From NCBI RefSeq assembly GCF_001544875.2, contig NZ_FCOA02000003.1:248001-312000 (forward strand): a stretch of DNA of 64,000 bases, in the 5' to 3' direction. Below are positions 1-9,660 of this stretch, in pieces. Every line of letters begins with the position of its first letter. The stretch's first letter is position 1. The notes beneath the pieces are model-generated. The model was not told the origin of the DNA, made no database searches, and saw nothing but the letters and a program-made list of their open reading frames with translations. A program made the translations under genes and the position numbers. The DNA comes from Caballeronia hypogeia (GTDB taxonomy: Bacteria; Pseudomonadota; Gammaproteobacteria; Burkholderiales; Burkholderiaceae).

Positions 1-415
1 GCCGACGAAATTGTTCATAGCTCTTCTAACCTGGCTTGAGGGGAAATCCGGCGCTCACAAGGCCGCGGCCCGCGCCGAGCGCATTACAAGCTTCTCGGGA
101 CTGTTTGCTGCTACGGGGTCTGTCGCCACGCAGGCCAAAAAAATCGCGCTAATTGTACCGCGCGACCTACCCTCCGTCCACACGCGAACCGCGCAGAAGC
201 CCTGCCGACAAGGGGAATCGGCTGAAAAGCAGCAGATCTCACTGCGACAATTCGTCCCTGTACAAGCGATGAACCCGCCTGCGCGCTCGCTTTCGACGAC
301 ATCGGACGAACGGCCGAATCCGTCCGTGGAGCGGCTCAAACGATACCCGGCGGGGCTCAGTGCGGAAAGGTCTTCTGACTTATACTGGGATTTTTTCTCC
401 GACCGGATCTTCGTC
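1..415. other. Upstream region without a supported gene
   Basis: No convincing gene is seen here. The open frame that runs into the MoxR gene from the left lacks family similarity before the ATG at 416. A TATACT hexamer at about 381-386 could be the -10 element of the moxR promoter, but no good -35 is present. Confidence 0.5.
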
Positions 416-1258
<843 letters not shown>

Positions 1259-1267
1259 GACAGCAAC

Positions 1268-1858
1268 ATGAGCCGCTGGATCGAACCCGTCACGCTGGAA
1301 GGCGAATACGTGAAGCTCGTGCCGCTCACGCTCGAGCACGAACAGGCGCTCACCGCCGCCGCCAGCGACGGCGAATTGTGGAAGCTCTGGTACACCTTCG
1401 TGCCCTCGCCCGACAAGACGCGCGCCTATATCGAGACCGCGCTCGACATGCGCGACCGGCTCGGCGCGCACCCCTTCGCGGTAATCGATACGAAAACCGG
1501 CGAGATCGTCGGTTCGACGCGTTACTTCGCCGTCGAGGAAGCGCACCGGCGGCTGGAAATCGGCCATACGTGGTACGCCAGGCGCGTGCAAAAAACGCCG
1601 CTCAACACCGAAGCCAAGCTGCTCCTGCTCACGCACGCGTTCGAGAAGCTGAACGCCATCGCCGTGGAGTTCCGCACGCATTTCATGAACCACGCGTCGC
1701 GCACGGCGATCGCGCGGCTAGGCGCCAGACAGGACGGCATCCTGCGCAACCACCAGATCGGAAAAGACGGCGTGCTGCGCGACACCGTCGTGTTTTCCAT
1801 CATCCAGTCCGAGTGGCCGGCGGTGCGCGCCAATCTCAATTTCCGGCTCGACCGCTGA
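1268..1858 (+). CDS. GNAT-family N-acetyltransferase (RimJ/RimL-like)
   Basis: A 196-residue protein with the layout of RimJ/RimL-type GNAT enzymes, which move an acetyl group from acetyl-CoA to an amino group. An N-terminal LEGEYVKLVPL strand is followed by a GEIVGSTRY strand, then IGHTWYARRVQKTPLNTEAK, where the acetyl-CoA binding loop normally lies. FRTHFMNHASRTAIARLG near 140-157 matches the helix that follows in this family. It starts 9 bases after the MoxR gene and is followed 20 bases later by its VWA partner, so it is probably co-transcribed with them. The acceptor is unknown; small molecules, peptides or ribosomal proteins are all possible. Confidence 0.85.
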   Translation: MSRWIEPVTLEGEYVKLVPLTLEHEQALTAAASDGELWKLWYTFVPSPDKTRAYIETALDMRDRLGAHPFAVIDTKTGEIVGSTRYFAVEEAHRRLEIGHTWYARRVQKTPLNTEAKLLLLTHAFEKLNAIAVEFRTHFMNHASRTAIARLGARQDGILRNHQIGKDGVLRDTVVFSIIQSEWPAVRANLNFRLDR

Positions 1859-1878
1859 ACCGCGATGGAGAGCGCGCC

Positions 1879-3054
1879 ATGCTGATCGACTTCTTCTACT
1901 CGTTGCGCGATGCGAAGCTGCCCGTCTCCGTCAAGGAATATCTGACGCTGCTCGAAGGGCTGAAAGCGCAGGTCATCTCGCCATCGCTCGACGAGTTCTA
2001 CTTCCTCGCCCGCATGACGCTGGTCAAGGACGAGAAGTACTTCGACAAGTTCGATCGCGCGTTCGGCGCGTATTTCCATGGCGTGACGCAACTGCCCGAC
2101 GAGGCCTTCGACATCCCTCTCGACTGGCTGAAGAAGCGGCTCGATCGCGAGTTCACGGCGGAGGAGAAGAAGCGCATTGAGGCGCTCGGCGGTCTCGACA
2201 AGCTGATGGAACGCCTCAAGGAACTGATGGACGAGCAGAAAGGCCGTCACGAAGGCGGCAACAAGTGGATCGGCACGGGCGGCACGTCGCCGTTCGGGCA
2301 TGGCGGTTACAACCCGGAAGGCATTCGCATCGGCGGGGAGTCGTCGGGGAATCGCACGGCCGTGAAAGTGTGGGACGAGCGCGCCTACAAGGACTACGAC
2401 GATCAGGTCGAAATCGGCACGCGCAACATCAAGGTCGCGCTGCGGCGGCTGCGGCGCTTCGCGCGCGAAGGCGCGGCTGAAGAGCTGGACCTGCCCGACA
2501 CGATTCGCAGCACGGCCGCCAACGCGGGCTGGCTCGACCTGAAGATGGTCCCCGAGCGGCACAACAACGTGAAAGTGCTGATGCTGCTCGACGTCGGCGG
2601 ATCGATGGACGATCACATCAAGCGAGTCGAGGAGCTGTTCTCCGCAGCGAAGGCGGAGTTCAAGCATCTGGAGTTCTATTACTTCCACAACTGCGTGTAC
2701 GACTATCTGTGGAAGCACAATCGCCGCCGTCACGCGGAACGCACGCCGACCTACGACGTGCTGCACAAGTTCACGCCCGACTACAAGCTGATCTTCGTCG
2801 GCGACGCGACCATGAGCCCCTATGAGGTACTGCAGCCGGGCGGTTCGGTCGAGTACAACAACGCCGAGGCGGGCGCGGTGTGGCTGCGCCGTCTGGCCGA
2901 TCAGTTTCCGCATCACGCCTGGCTCAATCCCGAGCCCGAGCGGCTGTGGGAATACCGGCAGTCGATTTCCGCGATTCGCAACGTGCTCGGCAATCGCATG
3001 TACCCCCTGACGATGGCCGGCCTCGAAGCCGCAATGCGCGCGCTGTCGAAATAA
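1879..3054 (+). CDS. VWA domain protein, CoxE-like
   Basis: A 391-residue protein with the CoxE-like/VWA architecture that usually works with a MoxR ATPase. The metal-site motif reads LLDVGGSMDDH, so the second position of the classical DxSxS is glycine. The N-terminal half is alpha-helical and charged, with a linker rich in G and H (NKWIGTGGTSPFGHGGYNPEG) before the VWA domain. No signal peptide or membrane segment is visible, so it is likely cytoplasmic. The ATG at 1879 has GGAG 8 bases upstream. The frame is open to 1378, but that part is only the shadow of the GNAT gene. Its role may be in maturation of a metal enzyme or complex, which is an inference. Confidence 0.88.
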   Translation: MLIDFFYSLRDAKLPVSVKEYLTLLEGLKAQVISPSLDEFYFLARMTLVKDEKYFDKFDRAFGAYFHGVTQLPDEAFDIPLDWLKKRLDREFTAEEKKRIEALGGLDKLMERLKELMDEQKGRHEGGNKWIGTGGTSPFGHGGYNPEGIRIGGESSGNRTAVKVWDERAYKDYDDQVEIGTRNIKVALRRLRRFAREGAAEELDLPDTIRSTAANAGWLDLKMVPERHNNVKVLMLLDVGGSMDDHIKRVEELFSAAKAEFKHLEFYYFHNCVYDYLWKHNRRRHAERTPTYDVLHKFTPDYKLIFVGDATMSPYEVLQPGGSVEYNNAEAGAVWLRRLADQFPHHAWLNPEPERLWEYRQSISAIRNVLGNRMYPLTMAGLEAAMRALSK

Positions 3055-3064
3055 GAACTCGAAA

Positions 3065-4273
3065 ATGAAAACGTCCACCTCGGCGCCCGCTGCGCCGCGT
3101 TTCCTCTTTGACACGTCTGTCTCGACCATCGTCGCCGGCTTCGTCGCGATGATGACCGGCTACACCAGTTCGCTCGTGCTGATGTTTCAGGCGGGTCAGG
3201 CCGCGCATCTGAGCGACGCGCAGATTTCCTCGTGGATCTGGGCGCTCTCGATGGGCATGGCCGTCTGCACGATCGGCCTGTCGCTGCGCTATCGCGCGCC
3301 GATCGTCGTCGCGTGGTCGACGCCGGGCGCGGCGCTGCTCGTCGCGTCGCTGCCGAACGTCGCCTATGCCGACGCCATCGGCGCATTCATCGTCTGCGCC
3401 GTGCTGCTCACGGCCGTCGGCCTGACCGGCTGGTTCGACACGCTGATGAAGCGCATTCCGTCGGGCATCGCCGCGGCGCTGCTCGCGGGCATCCTGTTCG
3501 AGATCGGCATAGAGATCTTTCGCGCGGCGGAGCATCGCACTGCGCTCGTGATCGTGATGTTCTTCACATATCTCGCAGGTAAACGCTTCGTGCCGCGCTA
3601 CGCGATTCCGGCGACGCTCCTCGCGGGTATCGCGCTCGCGGGCGCGCTCGGGCTGCTCGACTTCTCGCGCTTTCATGTAGCGCTCGCGCATCCCGTCTTC
3701 ACGAGGCCCGCGTTCTCGCTGGCGTCGGCGATCAGCATCGGCATACCGCTGTTCGTCGTCGCAATGGCGTCGCAAAACGTGCCGGGCATCGCCGTGCTGC
3801 GCGCGGACGGCTACACGACGCCTTCCGCCCCGCTCATCTCGACGACCGGCATCGCCTCGCTCGTGCTCGCGCCGTTCGGCTCGCACGGCGTCAATCTCGC
3901 CGCCATCACCGCCGCCATCTGCACCGGCCGCGAAGCGCACGAGAATCGCGACAAGCGCTACACGGCGGCCGTCTGGTGCGGCGTCTTCTATCTGATCGCG
4001 GGCACCTTCGGCGCGACCATCGCGGCGCTGTTCGCGGCCTTTCCCAAGGAACTCGTCGTCTCGGTCGCGGCGCTCGCGCTGTTCGGCTCGATCATGAGCG
4101 GCCTCGCCAATGCGATGCAGGACGCCCGTCAGCGCGAACCGGCGCTCGTCACGTTCATGGTGACGGCCTCGGGTCTGACGCTGGCGTCGATCGGCCCGGC
4201 GTTCTGGGGGCTGATCGCGGGTGTCGTGACACATTTCGTGCTCAACGCCGGACGGCAACAACGCGGAGCCTAA
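3065..4273 (+). CDS. benE: BenE-family benzoate/H+ symporter-like permease
   Basis: A 402-residue polytopic inner-membrane protein resembling BenE. It has about 12 hydrophobic segments, an N-terminal FVAMMTGYTSSLVLMFQA and the family-like RAPIVVAWSTPGAALL near residues 78-93. Also typical are FVVAMASQNVPGIAVLRADGY and the APFGSHGVNLAAITAAICTG loop. The family imports benzoate or related aromatic acids with protons. No benzoate catabolic genes lie nearby, so the true substrate is open. It starts 10 bases after the VWA gene and may be read from the same transcript. Confidence 0.88.
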   Translation: MKTSTSAPAAPRFLFDTSVSTIVAGFVAMMTGYTSSLVLMFQAGQAAHLSDAQISSWIWALSMGMAVCTIGLSLRYRAPIVVAWSTPGAALLVASLPNVAYADAIGAFIVCAVLLTAVGLTGWFDTLMKRIPSGIAAALLAGILFEIGIEIFRAAEHRTALVIVMFFTYLAGKRFVPRYAIPATLLAGIALAGALGLLDFSRFHVALAHPVFTRPAFSLASAISIGIPLFVVAMASQNVPGIAVLRADGYTTPSAPLISTTGIASLVLAPFGSHGVNLAAITAAICTGREAHENRDKRYTAAVWCGVFYLIAGTFGATIAALFAAFPKELVVSVAALALFGSIMSGLANAMQDARQREPALVTFMVTASGLTLASIGPAFWGLIAGVVTHFVLNAGRQQRGA

Positions 4274-4341
4274 AATGACGGAATCGGCCCTTTTTCCGGC
4301 CGACATCGCTCCGCAACAGATTTTCCGAGTTTCCTTCCGTC

Positions 4342-4587
4342 ATGGCTTTGATCGACAAACTGCTGGCGCGCAGCGCGCCCGCCGGCGCCCCGAAACGCAA
4401 GACCATCGTGCGCGTGCTGCTCGACGACGCCGGGATCGTGCAAGACGTCGTGTTGAAGATGAGCTGCGGCGACACGACGAAAGACACGCATGCAGTCGAC
4501 GAAGTTCGCAAGATGCGCTTCGCGCGCGGCCAGCTCGGCTCCGGCACGGTGCGGCGCTGGCACGAGCTCGCCTACGCGGCGGATTGA
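4342..4587 (+). CDS. Small protein resembling a stand-alone TonB C-terminal domain
   Basis: An 81-residue protein with no signal peptide or membrane segment. Residues about 22-60 follow the TonB C-terminal pattern: VRVLLDDAGIVQDVVL, then a SCGD turn, then AVDEVRKMRF. This matches the beta-beta-alpha layout of TonB/TolA C-terminal domains in order and spacing, though no anchor or proline-rich linker precedes it. The start at 4342 follows a short spacer after benE, with no strong ribosome site. Function is unknown and the TonB resemblance is my reading of the pattern, not a search result. Confidence 0.65.
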   Translation: MALIDKLLARSAPAGAPKRKTIVRVLLDDAGIVQDVVLKMSCGDTTKDTHAVDEVRKMRFARGQLGSGTVRRWHELAYAAD

Positions 4588-4772
4588 ACGCGGACTCGCG
4601 CGCCCTGTCGAAACCGTCTCGCGCGGCGTCAGCGCGTTTGCCGCGCTCGGGACTAGAATGAGGGAATGAATCAGAGGCGCGCCGCGCGAAGGAAGTCGCC
4701 GCGCGGCGTCGCAATCATGGGCAATCCGCGGGTTACCGCAATTTGACAAGGCGCACGCGCCTGAGACTCGAC

Positions 4773-5726
4773 ATGACATCCGCTCTCGACCAGCTCAAGC
4801 AATACACGACCGTCGTCGCCGACACGGGCGACTTCCAGCAATTCATCCAGTTCAAGCCGCAGGACGCGACCACGAATCCTTCGCTGATTCTGAAGGCCGT
4901 CCAGAAGGACGACTACAAGCCGCTGCTCGAAAAGACCGTCAAGGAGCACGCGAAGAAGCCGATGCCGCAGATCATCGACAATCTGCTCGTGGCGTTCGGC
5001 ACCGAGATTCTGAAAATCGTCCCGGGCCGCGTCTCGACCGAAGTCGATGCACGACTTTCATTCGACACCAAAGCATCAATCGACAAGGGACGCGAGATCA
5101 TCAAGCTGTATGAGAACGCCGGCGTCGACCGCAAGCGCGTGCTCATCAAGCTCGCTTCCACGTGGGAAGGCATCCGCGCGGCGGAAGTGCTGCAGAAGGA
5201 AGGCATCCACTGCAACATGACGCTGCTGTTCTCGCTGGCGCAAGCGGTCGCCGCAGCCGAAGCGGGCGCGCAACTGATCTCGCCGTTCGTGGGCCGCATC
5301 TACGACTGGTACAAGAAGTCCGCGGGCGCGGAGTGGGACGAAGTGAAAAACGGCGGCGCGAACGATCCCGGCGTGCAGTCGGTGCGACGCATCTACTCGT
5401 ACTACAAGAAGTTCGGCTACAAGACCGAGGTCATGGGCGCGAGCTTCCGCACGGTGAGCCAGATCACCGAGCTCGCGGGCTGCGATCTGCTGACGATCAG
5501 CCCCGATCTCCTGAAGAAACTCGCCGACAGCAACGACAAGGTCGAGCGCAAGCTTTCACCGGAGAACGTGAAGAACGAGAACATCGAGAAGATGGCCGTC
5601 GACGAACCCACCTTCCGCTTCCTCGTCAACGACGACGCCATGGCGACCGAAAAGCTCGCGGAAGGCATCCGCGCGTTCGCCGCCGATGCAATCAAGCTCG
5701 AAAAGCTGATCGCCGCGTTGCAGTGA
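4773..5726 (+). CDS. tal: Transaldolase
   Basis: A 317-residue class I transaldolase of the TalB type, the family's usual length. It swaps a dihydroxyacetone unit between sedoheptulose-7-phosphate and glyceraldehyde-3-phosphate in the non-oxidative pentose phosphate pathway in the cytoplasm. The N-terminus [20 protein letters not shown] and [12 protein letters not shown] are diagnostic, and the Schiff-base lysine lies in [28 protein letters not shown] and ASFRTVSQI also match. The ATG at 4773 is chosen because homology begins there; the frame reaches back to 4743. A strong terminator follows. Confidence 0.97.
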   Translation: MTSALDQLKQYTTVVADTGDFQQFIQFKPQDATTNPSLILKAVQKDDYKPLLEKTVKEHAKKPMPQIIDNLLVAFGTEILKIVPGRVSTEVDARLSFDTKASIDKGREIIKLYENAGVDRKRVLIKLASTWEGIRAAEVLQKEGIHCNMTLLFSLAQAVAAAEAGAQLISPFVGRIYDWYKKSAGAEWDEVKNGGANDPGVQSVRRIYSYYKKFGYKTEVMGASFRTVSQITELAGCDLLTISPDLLKKLADSNDKVERKLSPENVKNENIEKMAVDEPTFRFLVNDDAMATEKLAEGIRAFAADAIKLEKLIAALQ

Positions 5727-5792
5727 CGCCCTTCCCGCCCGAGGACGCGTGAAGATTCGTCCGCGTCCGATGGCCAGGGATGCGTCAGAGAG

Positions 5793-5836
5793 ACCGCAAA
5801 CGAACCAATTCATTGGTTCGATTTGCGGTTTTTTTT
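5793..5836 (+). terminator. Rho-independent terminator after tal
   Basis: A long hairpin with arms ACCGCAAA-CGAACCAA and TTGGTTCG-A-TTTGCGGT, broken only by one bulged A, followed by a run of eight T. Confidence 0.93.
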
Positions 5837-5951
5837 GTTGCGCCGATTCTTGACGCAATTTGACTTTTTCCGAGTCGGCATGGCATTTCGTTGCAATAGA
5901 CTTTCGAGCTTTGGCGGCATGTCCGCTTCTCATGCACGGAGTCTTTCGGTC

Positions 5952-6386
5952 ATGCAACTAGATACCTATGTTTTCTTCAACGGCGAGTGCGCCGCGGCGC
6001 TCGAACTCTATCAGGCCGCGTTCGGCGCGCAGATCGTGGCGCTGGTCCGCTTCCGGGACGCGCCGGACGGCGGCAATGCCCCGGCTGACTGGCAGGACAA
6101 AGTCATGCACGCCGTCTTCTGCGTCGGCCCGAATGCGATTCTGGTTTCAGACGGTCGTTACGGACAGCCCCGCAGCGACTATGCGGGCTTCACGCTGTCG
6201 ATCTCCGCGGACGATGCGCAATCCGGCGAGCGCATCTTCAACATGCTCGCGGACGGCGGCACGATTCTCACGCCGTGGCAATCCACCTTCTGGACGCACG
6301 GTTTCGGCATGCTGACGGATCGTTTCGGCGTGCCCTGGCTCATCAACGTCGTCAACGAAAGCGAAGCGCAGGCAGCCGCTGCCTGA
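5952..6386 (+). CDS. VOC-fold protein, PhnB/3-demethylubiquinone-type
   Basis: A 144-residue VOC (glyoxalase/bleomycin-resistance fold) protein of the PhnB-like group. Characteristic are the start MQLDTYVFFNGECAAALELYQAAFG and the end FWTHGFGMLTDRFGVPWLINV. These proteins are small cytoplasmic dimers, and most lack a proven reaction. The ATG at 5952 is where homology begins; the frame is open from 5823 but that part overlaps the tal terminator. It stands alone, converging on the FUSC gene 12 bases away. Confidence 0.88.
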   Translation: MQLDTYVFFNGECAAALELYQAAFGAQIVALVRFRDAPDGGNAPADWQDKVMHAVFCVGPNAILVSDGRYGQPRSDYAGFTLSISADDAQSGERIFNMLADGGTILTPWQSTFWTHGFGMLTDRFGVPWLINVVNESEAQAAAA

Positions 6387-6398
6387 GCGCCAGGCATC

Positions 6399-7502
6399 TC
6401 AACCGTTGAGCGGCCGCGCGCCTTCGATATTCCACTGCCGCTCGATCTCCGACAGACGCAGCCGCAAGCGTTCCACCTGCTCGACGAAGCGCATCGCGAG
6501 CCAGTGCATGCCCTGCGTCGTTTCGTTGCCGTGGTCCGGGCAGGGTTGCGGCGCCGCTTGCGAATCCACCGTGCGGTAAAGCAGGCCGACACGCCCGAAA
6601 CGCAGCGCGCGCGCCATCTGCAAAAGCTGCTGCCGCACCGCGTACTCGCGCGGTGAACACGCGACCGCGAAGCGGCTCGGCGACGCGCCCGAGACTTCCG
6701 GCATCGACATCACCAGCATTTCCAGCGCCGCGAGAATCGAGCGATGCAGCCGCTGGATTTCCTCCAGCCGCGCGATCGGCACATCGGTTTCCTTCGAGAC
6801 CGACTCCATCAGCCCGCGCGACTGCACGAGACGCTGGCTCATCGCGAAGAAGCGGCGCGCGGTTTCCTCCGCGTGAAGCGGCGTGCCGTCGAGCAGACTG
6901 CCGTAGATCTTCGCGCATTCGCGCAGATTGTCCGCGAGCCGATAGCGCCACGAATAGGTCGCGTATTGCGGCAGCACGAACGAGAACGCCAGCGCGATCA
7001 CCACGCCGATCATCACATTGGCCGTGCGCCACAGGCCGGTGGTGAACGGCAGGTCGCCATGTCCGGAGACGATGACCATCGTGATGCCCGTGAGCAGCGC
7101 GACATAGCCCGCCTTGCCGATCGCGTAATAGGCGCAGCCGCCCGCGATCACGCACATCAGCACGAAGAACACCATCAGCGAGCCGGTCAGCGTCTGGGCG
7201 AGAATGAGGACGAGGCCGAAGCCCGCGCCGAGCATCGTACCGATGGCGCGCTCACCCGCCTTCTTGCGGATGTTGCCGTAATGTTGCAAGCCGCCCACCA
7301 CGACCAGCACCGAGACTGTCGCCCACACGCCGTGCGGCACGTCGATTCCTGTGGTGACGGCGATCGACATCGCCACGGCAAGCCCGACGCGCAAACCGTG
7401 AATCAGATTGGCGTGCCGGTAACGGAAGTACGGCGAGCCGATCCAGTGAAGCAGGCGCGAGACACGGCCGCGCCTGAGTGAGCCCGATGTCGGAGAAAGC
7501 AT
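6399..7502 (-). CDS. FUSC-family inner-membrane protein (YccS/aromatic acid exporter-like)
   Basis: A 367-residue membrane protein of the FUSC/fusaric-acid-resistance-like group. The N-terminal half has about six hydrophobic segments, including the RVGLAVAMSIAVTTGIDVPHGVWATVSVLVV stretch. It also carries the family signature GGLQHYGNIRKKAGERAIGTMLGAGFG. The C-terminal half is a soluble, helical cytoplasmic region. Related proteins export aromatic acids or help envelope integrity, and many are only half-length like this one. The ATG at 7502 avoids an unlikely upstream extension to 7559. The substrate is unknown. Confidence 0.85.
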   Translation of the reverse strand: MLSPTSGSLRRGRVSRLLHWIGSPYFRYRHANLIHGLRVGLAVAMSIAVTTGIDVPHGVWATVSVLVVVGGLQHYGNIRKKAGERAIGTMLGAGFGLVLILAQTLTGSLMVFFVLMCVIAGGCAYYAIGKAGYVALLTGITMVIVSGHGDLPFTTGLWRTANVMIGVVIALAFSFVLPQYATYSWRYRLADNLRECAKIYGSLLDGTPLHAEETARRFFAMSQRLVQSRGLMESVSKETDVPIARLEEIQRLHRSILAALEMLVMSMPEVSGASPSRFAVACSPREYAVRQQLLQMARALRFGRVGLLYRTVDSQAAPQPCPDHGNETTQGMHWLAMRFVEQVERLRLRLSEIERQWNIEGARPLNG

Positions 7503-7559
7503 GGTTCGCTCGCGTCGATGAAGACACCCGCCTGTCACGAAGGCCGCCGGAAAGCACAA

Positions 7560-7594
7560 CGCCCGTAGCGGCCAGCGGCTGCTACGGGCGTTTT
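7560..7594 (-). terminator. Hairpin after the monocarboxylate symporter
   Basis: A perfect 10-bp inverted repeat, CGCCCGTAGC and GCTACGGGCG (7560-7569 and 7581-7590), lies between mctP and the FUSC gene. TTTT follows on the plus strand and GTTGTGCTTT on the minus strand. It probably ends mctP transcription, but the U run is weak in that direction. Confidence 0.6.
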
Positions 7595-7640
7595 ACCAGC
7601 TTTTCGCGTGCCGCGCCGGGCACGCGCGCGTTCGCTTGAA

Positions 7641-9194
7641 TCAGCTTTCCACGATATCCAGATAGTCTTCCGGACGCGTGCGGTCTTCCGAGCGCTTGAG
7701 GCCCAGCACGCGCACGAGCGCGGAAACGACGATCGAGACGATCAGGTTGACGATCAGCGCCCACACGGCCGCATAACCCGGCACGACATAGCCGAACAGG
7801 TGCAGCGGATAGATCGAGCCCTTCAGTTGCAGCGACACGGCCATCCACGTACCGACGCCGATACCGACCGCCCAGCCGATCAGCAGGCCGCGATGATCGA
7901 GCACGCGCGTGTAGAGGCCGAGCACCAGCGCGGGCAGCGTCTGGATGATCCAGATGCCGCCGAGCAGTTGCAGTTGAATGGCGTAGGTCAGCGGCAGCGC
8001 GAGAATGAACACGACCGCGCCCACCTTCACGATCAGCGACACGAGCTTGGCGACGTTGGTTTCCTGCTCCGGCGTCATCGACGTGTTGATGAACTCGCGA
8101 TGCACGTTGCGCGTGTACAGGTTCGCCGCCGCGATCGACATGATCGCCGCCGGCACCAGCGCGCCGATGCCGATCGCCGCGAACGCCACGCCCACGAACC
8201 ACGACGGGAAGTAATGCAGGAACAGCGCCGGCACCGCGAAGTTCGCGCCGTAGGCCTTGAAGTACGACGCGAACTCGGGCATGTCCTTCACGCCCGAGGC
8301 GAGCGCCATGTAGCCGAGCAGCGCGAGCAGGCCGAGCACCAGCGAATACGCCGGCAGGAGCGCCATGTTGCGACGGATCGTGTTGCCCGAGTTCGACGAG
8401 AGAATCGCCGTGACCGAGTGCGGATACAGGAACAGCGCGAGCGCCGAGCCGACCGCGAGCGTCGCGTACGCGCTGTAGCCGTTCAGGCTGGCCGCGTCGG
8501 GCGCCTTCAGCAGGATCTTCTCCGGCGGCACGACGCTGAAGATATGGCCGAAGCCGCCGAGCTGAGCCGGAATCACGATCATCGCGGCGATGATCGTGAT
8601 GTAGATCAGCACGTCCTTCACCACGGCGATCATCGCGGGTGCGCGCAGGCCCGACGTGTACGTGTACGCGGCGAGAATCGCGAACGCGATGATCAGCGGC
8701 AGATCGCCCATGAAGCCCTGCGTGCTGAAGCCGAGCGCGCCGATCACCACTTCGATGCCGACGAGCTGCAGCGCGATGTACGGCATGGTCGCGACGATAC
8801 CCGTCAGCGCGATCGCCAGCGCGAGCATGCGGCTGTTGTAGCGCGCATGCACGAAGTCGGCGGCGGTCACGTAGCCGTGACGCTTCGCGATGCTCCACAG
8901 CTTCGGGAACACGACGAACGCGAACGGATAGATCAGGATGGTGTACGGGAGCGCGAAGAAGCCCGTCGCGCCCGCGCCGAACACGAGCGCCGGAACCGCG
9001 ACGAACGTGTAAGCGGTGTAGAGATCGCCGCCGAGCAGGAACCACGTGACGATGGTGCCGAAGCGGCGTCCGCCGAGCCCCCATTCGTCGAGCTGGGCGA
9101 GATCGCCTTTACGCCAGTGCGCGGCGATGAAGCCGAGAATCGTCACCCCGACGAAGAACAGAACGAAGACGAAGGTTGCGGTGGTGTTCATCAT
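7641..9194 (-). CDS. mctP: Sodium:solute symporter, monocarboxylate permease type
   Basis: A 517-residue sodium:solute symporter (SSS family) with about 13 membrane segments, closest in layout to MctP, which imports lactate, pyruvate and similar acids. The start NTTATFVFVLFFVGVTILGF and the RKGDLAQLDEWGLGGRRFG loop followed by FLLGGDLYTAYTF are typical. The AANLYTRNVHREF segment near residue 360 matches the SSS core. Its ATG overlaps the stop of the upstream DUF3311 gene by 4 bases, so the two are translationally coupled. The exact substrate is inferred from the family. Confidence 0.9.
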   Translation of the reverse strand: MMNTTATFVFVLFFVGVTILGFIAAHWRKGDLAQLDEWGLGGRRFGTIVTWFLLGGDLYTAYTFVAVPALVFGAGATGFFALPYTILIYPFAFVVFPKLWSIAKRHGYVTAADFVHARYNSRMLALAIALTGIVATMPYIALQLVGIEVVIGALGFSTQGFMGDLPLIIAFAILAAYTYTSGLRAPAMIAVVKDVLIYITIIAAMIVIPAQLGGFGHIFSVVPPEKILLKAPDAASLNGYSAYATLAVGSALALFLYPHSVTAILSSNSGNTIRRNMALLPAYSLVLGLLALLGYMALASGVKDMPEFASYFKAYGANFAVPALFLHYFPSWFVGVAFAAIGIGALVPAAIMSIAAANLYTRNVHREFINTSMTPEQETNVAKLVSLIVKVGAVVFILALPLTYAIQLQLLGGIWIIQTLPALVLGLYTRVLDHRGLLIGWAVGIGVGTWMAVSLQLKGSIYPLHLFGYVVPGYAAVWALIVNLIVSIVVSALVRVLGLKRSEDRTRPEDYLDIVES

Positions 9195-9436
9195 CGCGCG
9201 CCTCCTTGCCGTTTCGACGGCAGCGCCTTCGTCTTCTTATAGACGACGGCGGTGATGACCGCGCTGATCAGCACCCACAGAAGCTGATACCAGTAGAAAT
9301 ACGGAAAGCCCCACAGAACGGGCTCGATCTTGTTGTAAAACGGCACCCATACCACACCGATCCAGGGAAGGATCAGAAGCCATAGCCAATGCTTGTTGCG
9401 CGGTTGTCCGGTGCCGGTCGCAGCTTCGTGAGCCAT
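9191..9436 (-). CDS. DUF3311 membrane protein, partner of the symporter
   Basis: An 81-residue protein with two hydrophobic segments: WLWLLILPWIGVVWVPFYN (about residues 17-35) and YQLLWVLISAVITAVVY (about 49-65). This is the DUF3311 pattern, and such proteins are regularly encoded directly before MctP-type symporters. The stop overlaps the mctP start by 4 bases. A strong GAGGAG ribosome site precedes the ATG at 9436, so translation of the pair starts here. Its role, perhaps stability or gating of the transporter, is not established. Confidence 0.88.
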   Translation of the reverse strand: MAHEAATGTGQPRNKHWLWLLILPWIGVVWVPFYNKIEPVLWGFPYFYWYQLLWVLISAVITAVVYKKTKALPSKRQGGAR

Positions 9437-9539
9437 AACCGTCTCCTCTTGTTTTGATTCGCTTAGTTATTGCGAGCCCGGCGGGATTGCCGGTCGTCGG
9501 ATAGACATGCCGCTGAAAGCGCCCCGAAATAACAGAGGG

Positions 9540-9567
9540 AGTATATGGACCCTTAAAAGACGGTCAA
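9540..9567 (-). promoter_or_regulatory. Sigma-70 promoter for DUF3311-mctP
   Basis: Read on the minus strand: -35 TTGACC, a 16-base spacer and -10 TATACT, placing the transcript start near 9533 and leaving a leader of about 95 bases before the DUF3311 ATG. Confidence 0.7.
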
Positions 9568-9660
9568 GCAGGGAGAATCCCGACTATTCCGCTGATTTGA
9601 AAGGAATTTGTAAATAGGCCAAAACCCTCGTAAGAGCGCTTTGGCCGAGCGCGTCCCAAA

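Noticed and set aside
4555..4575. A second -24/-12 element (TGGCACGAGCT)
   Set aside because: It lies inside the coding end of the TonB-C-like gene and lacks a TTGC at the -12 position.
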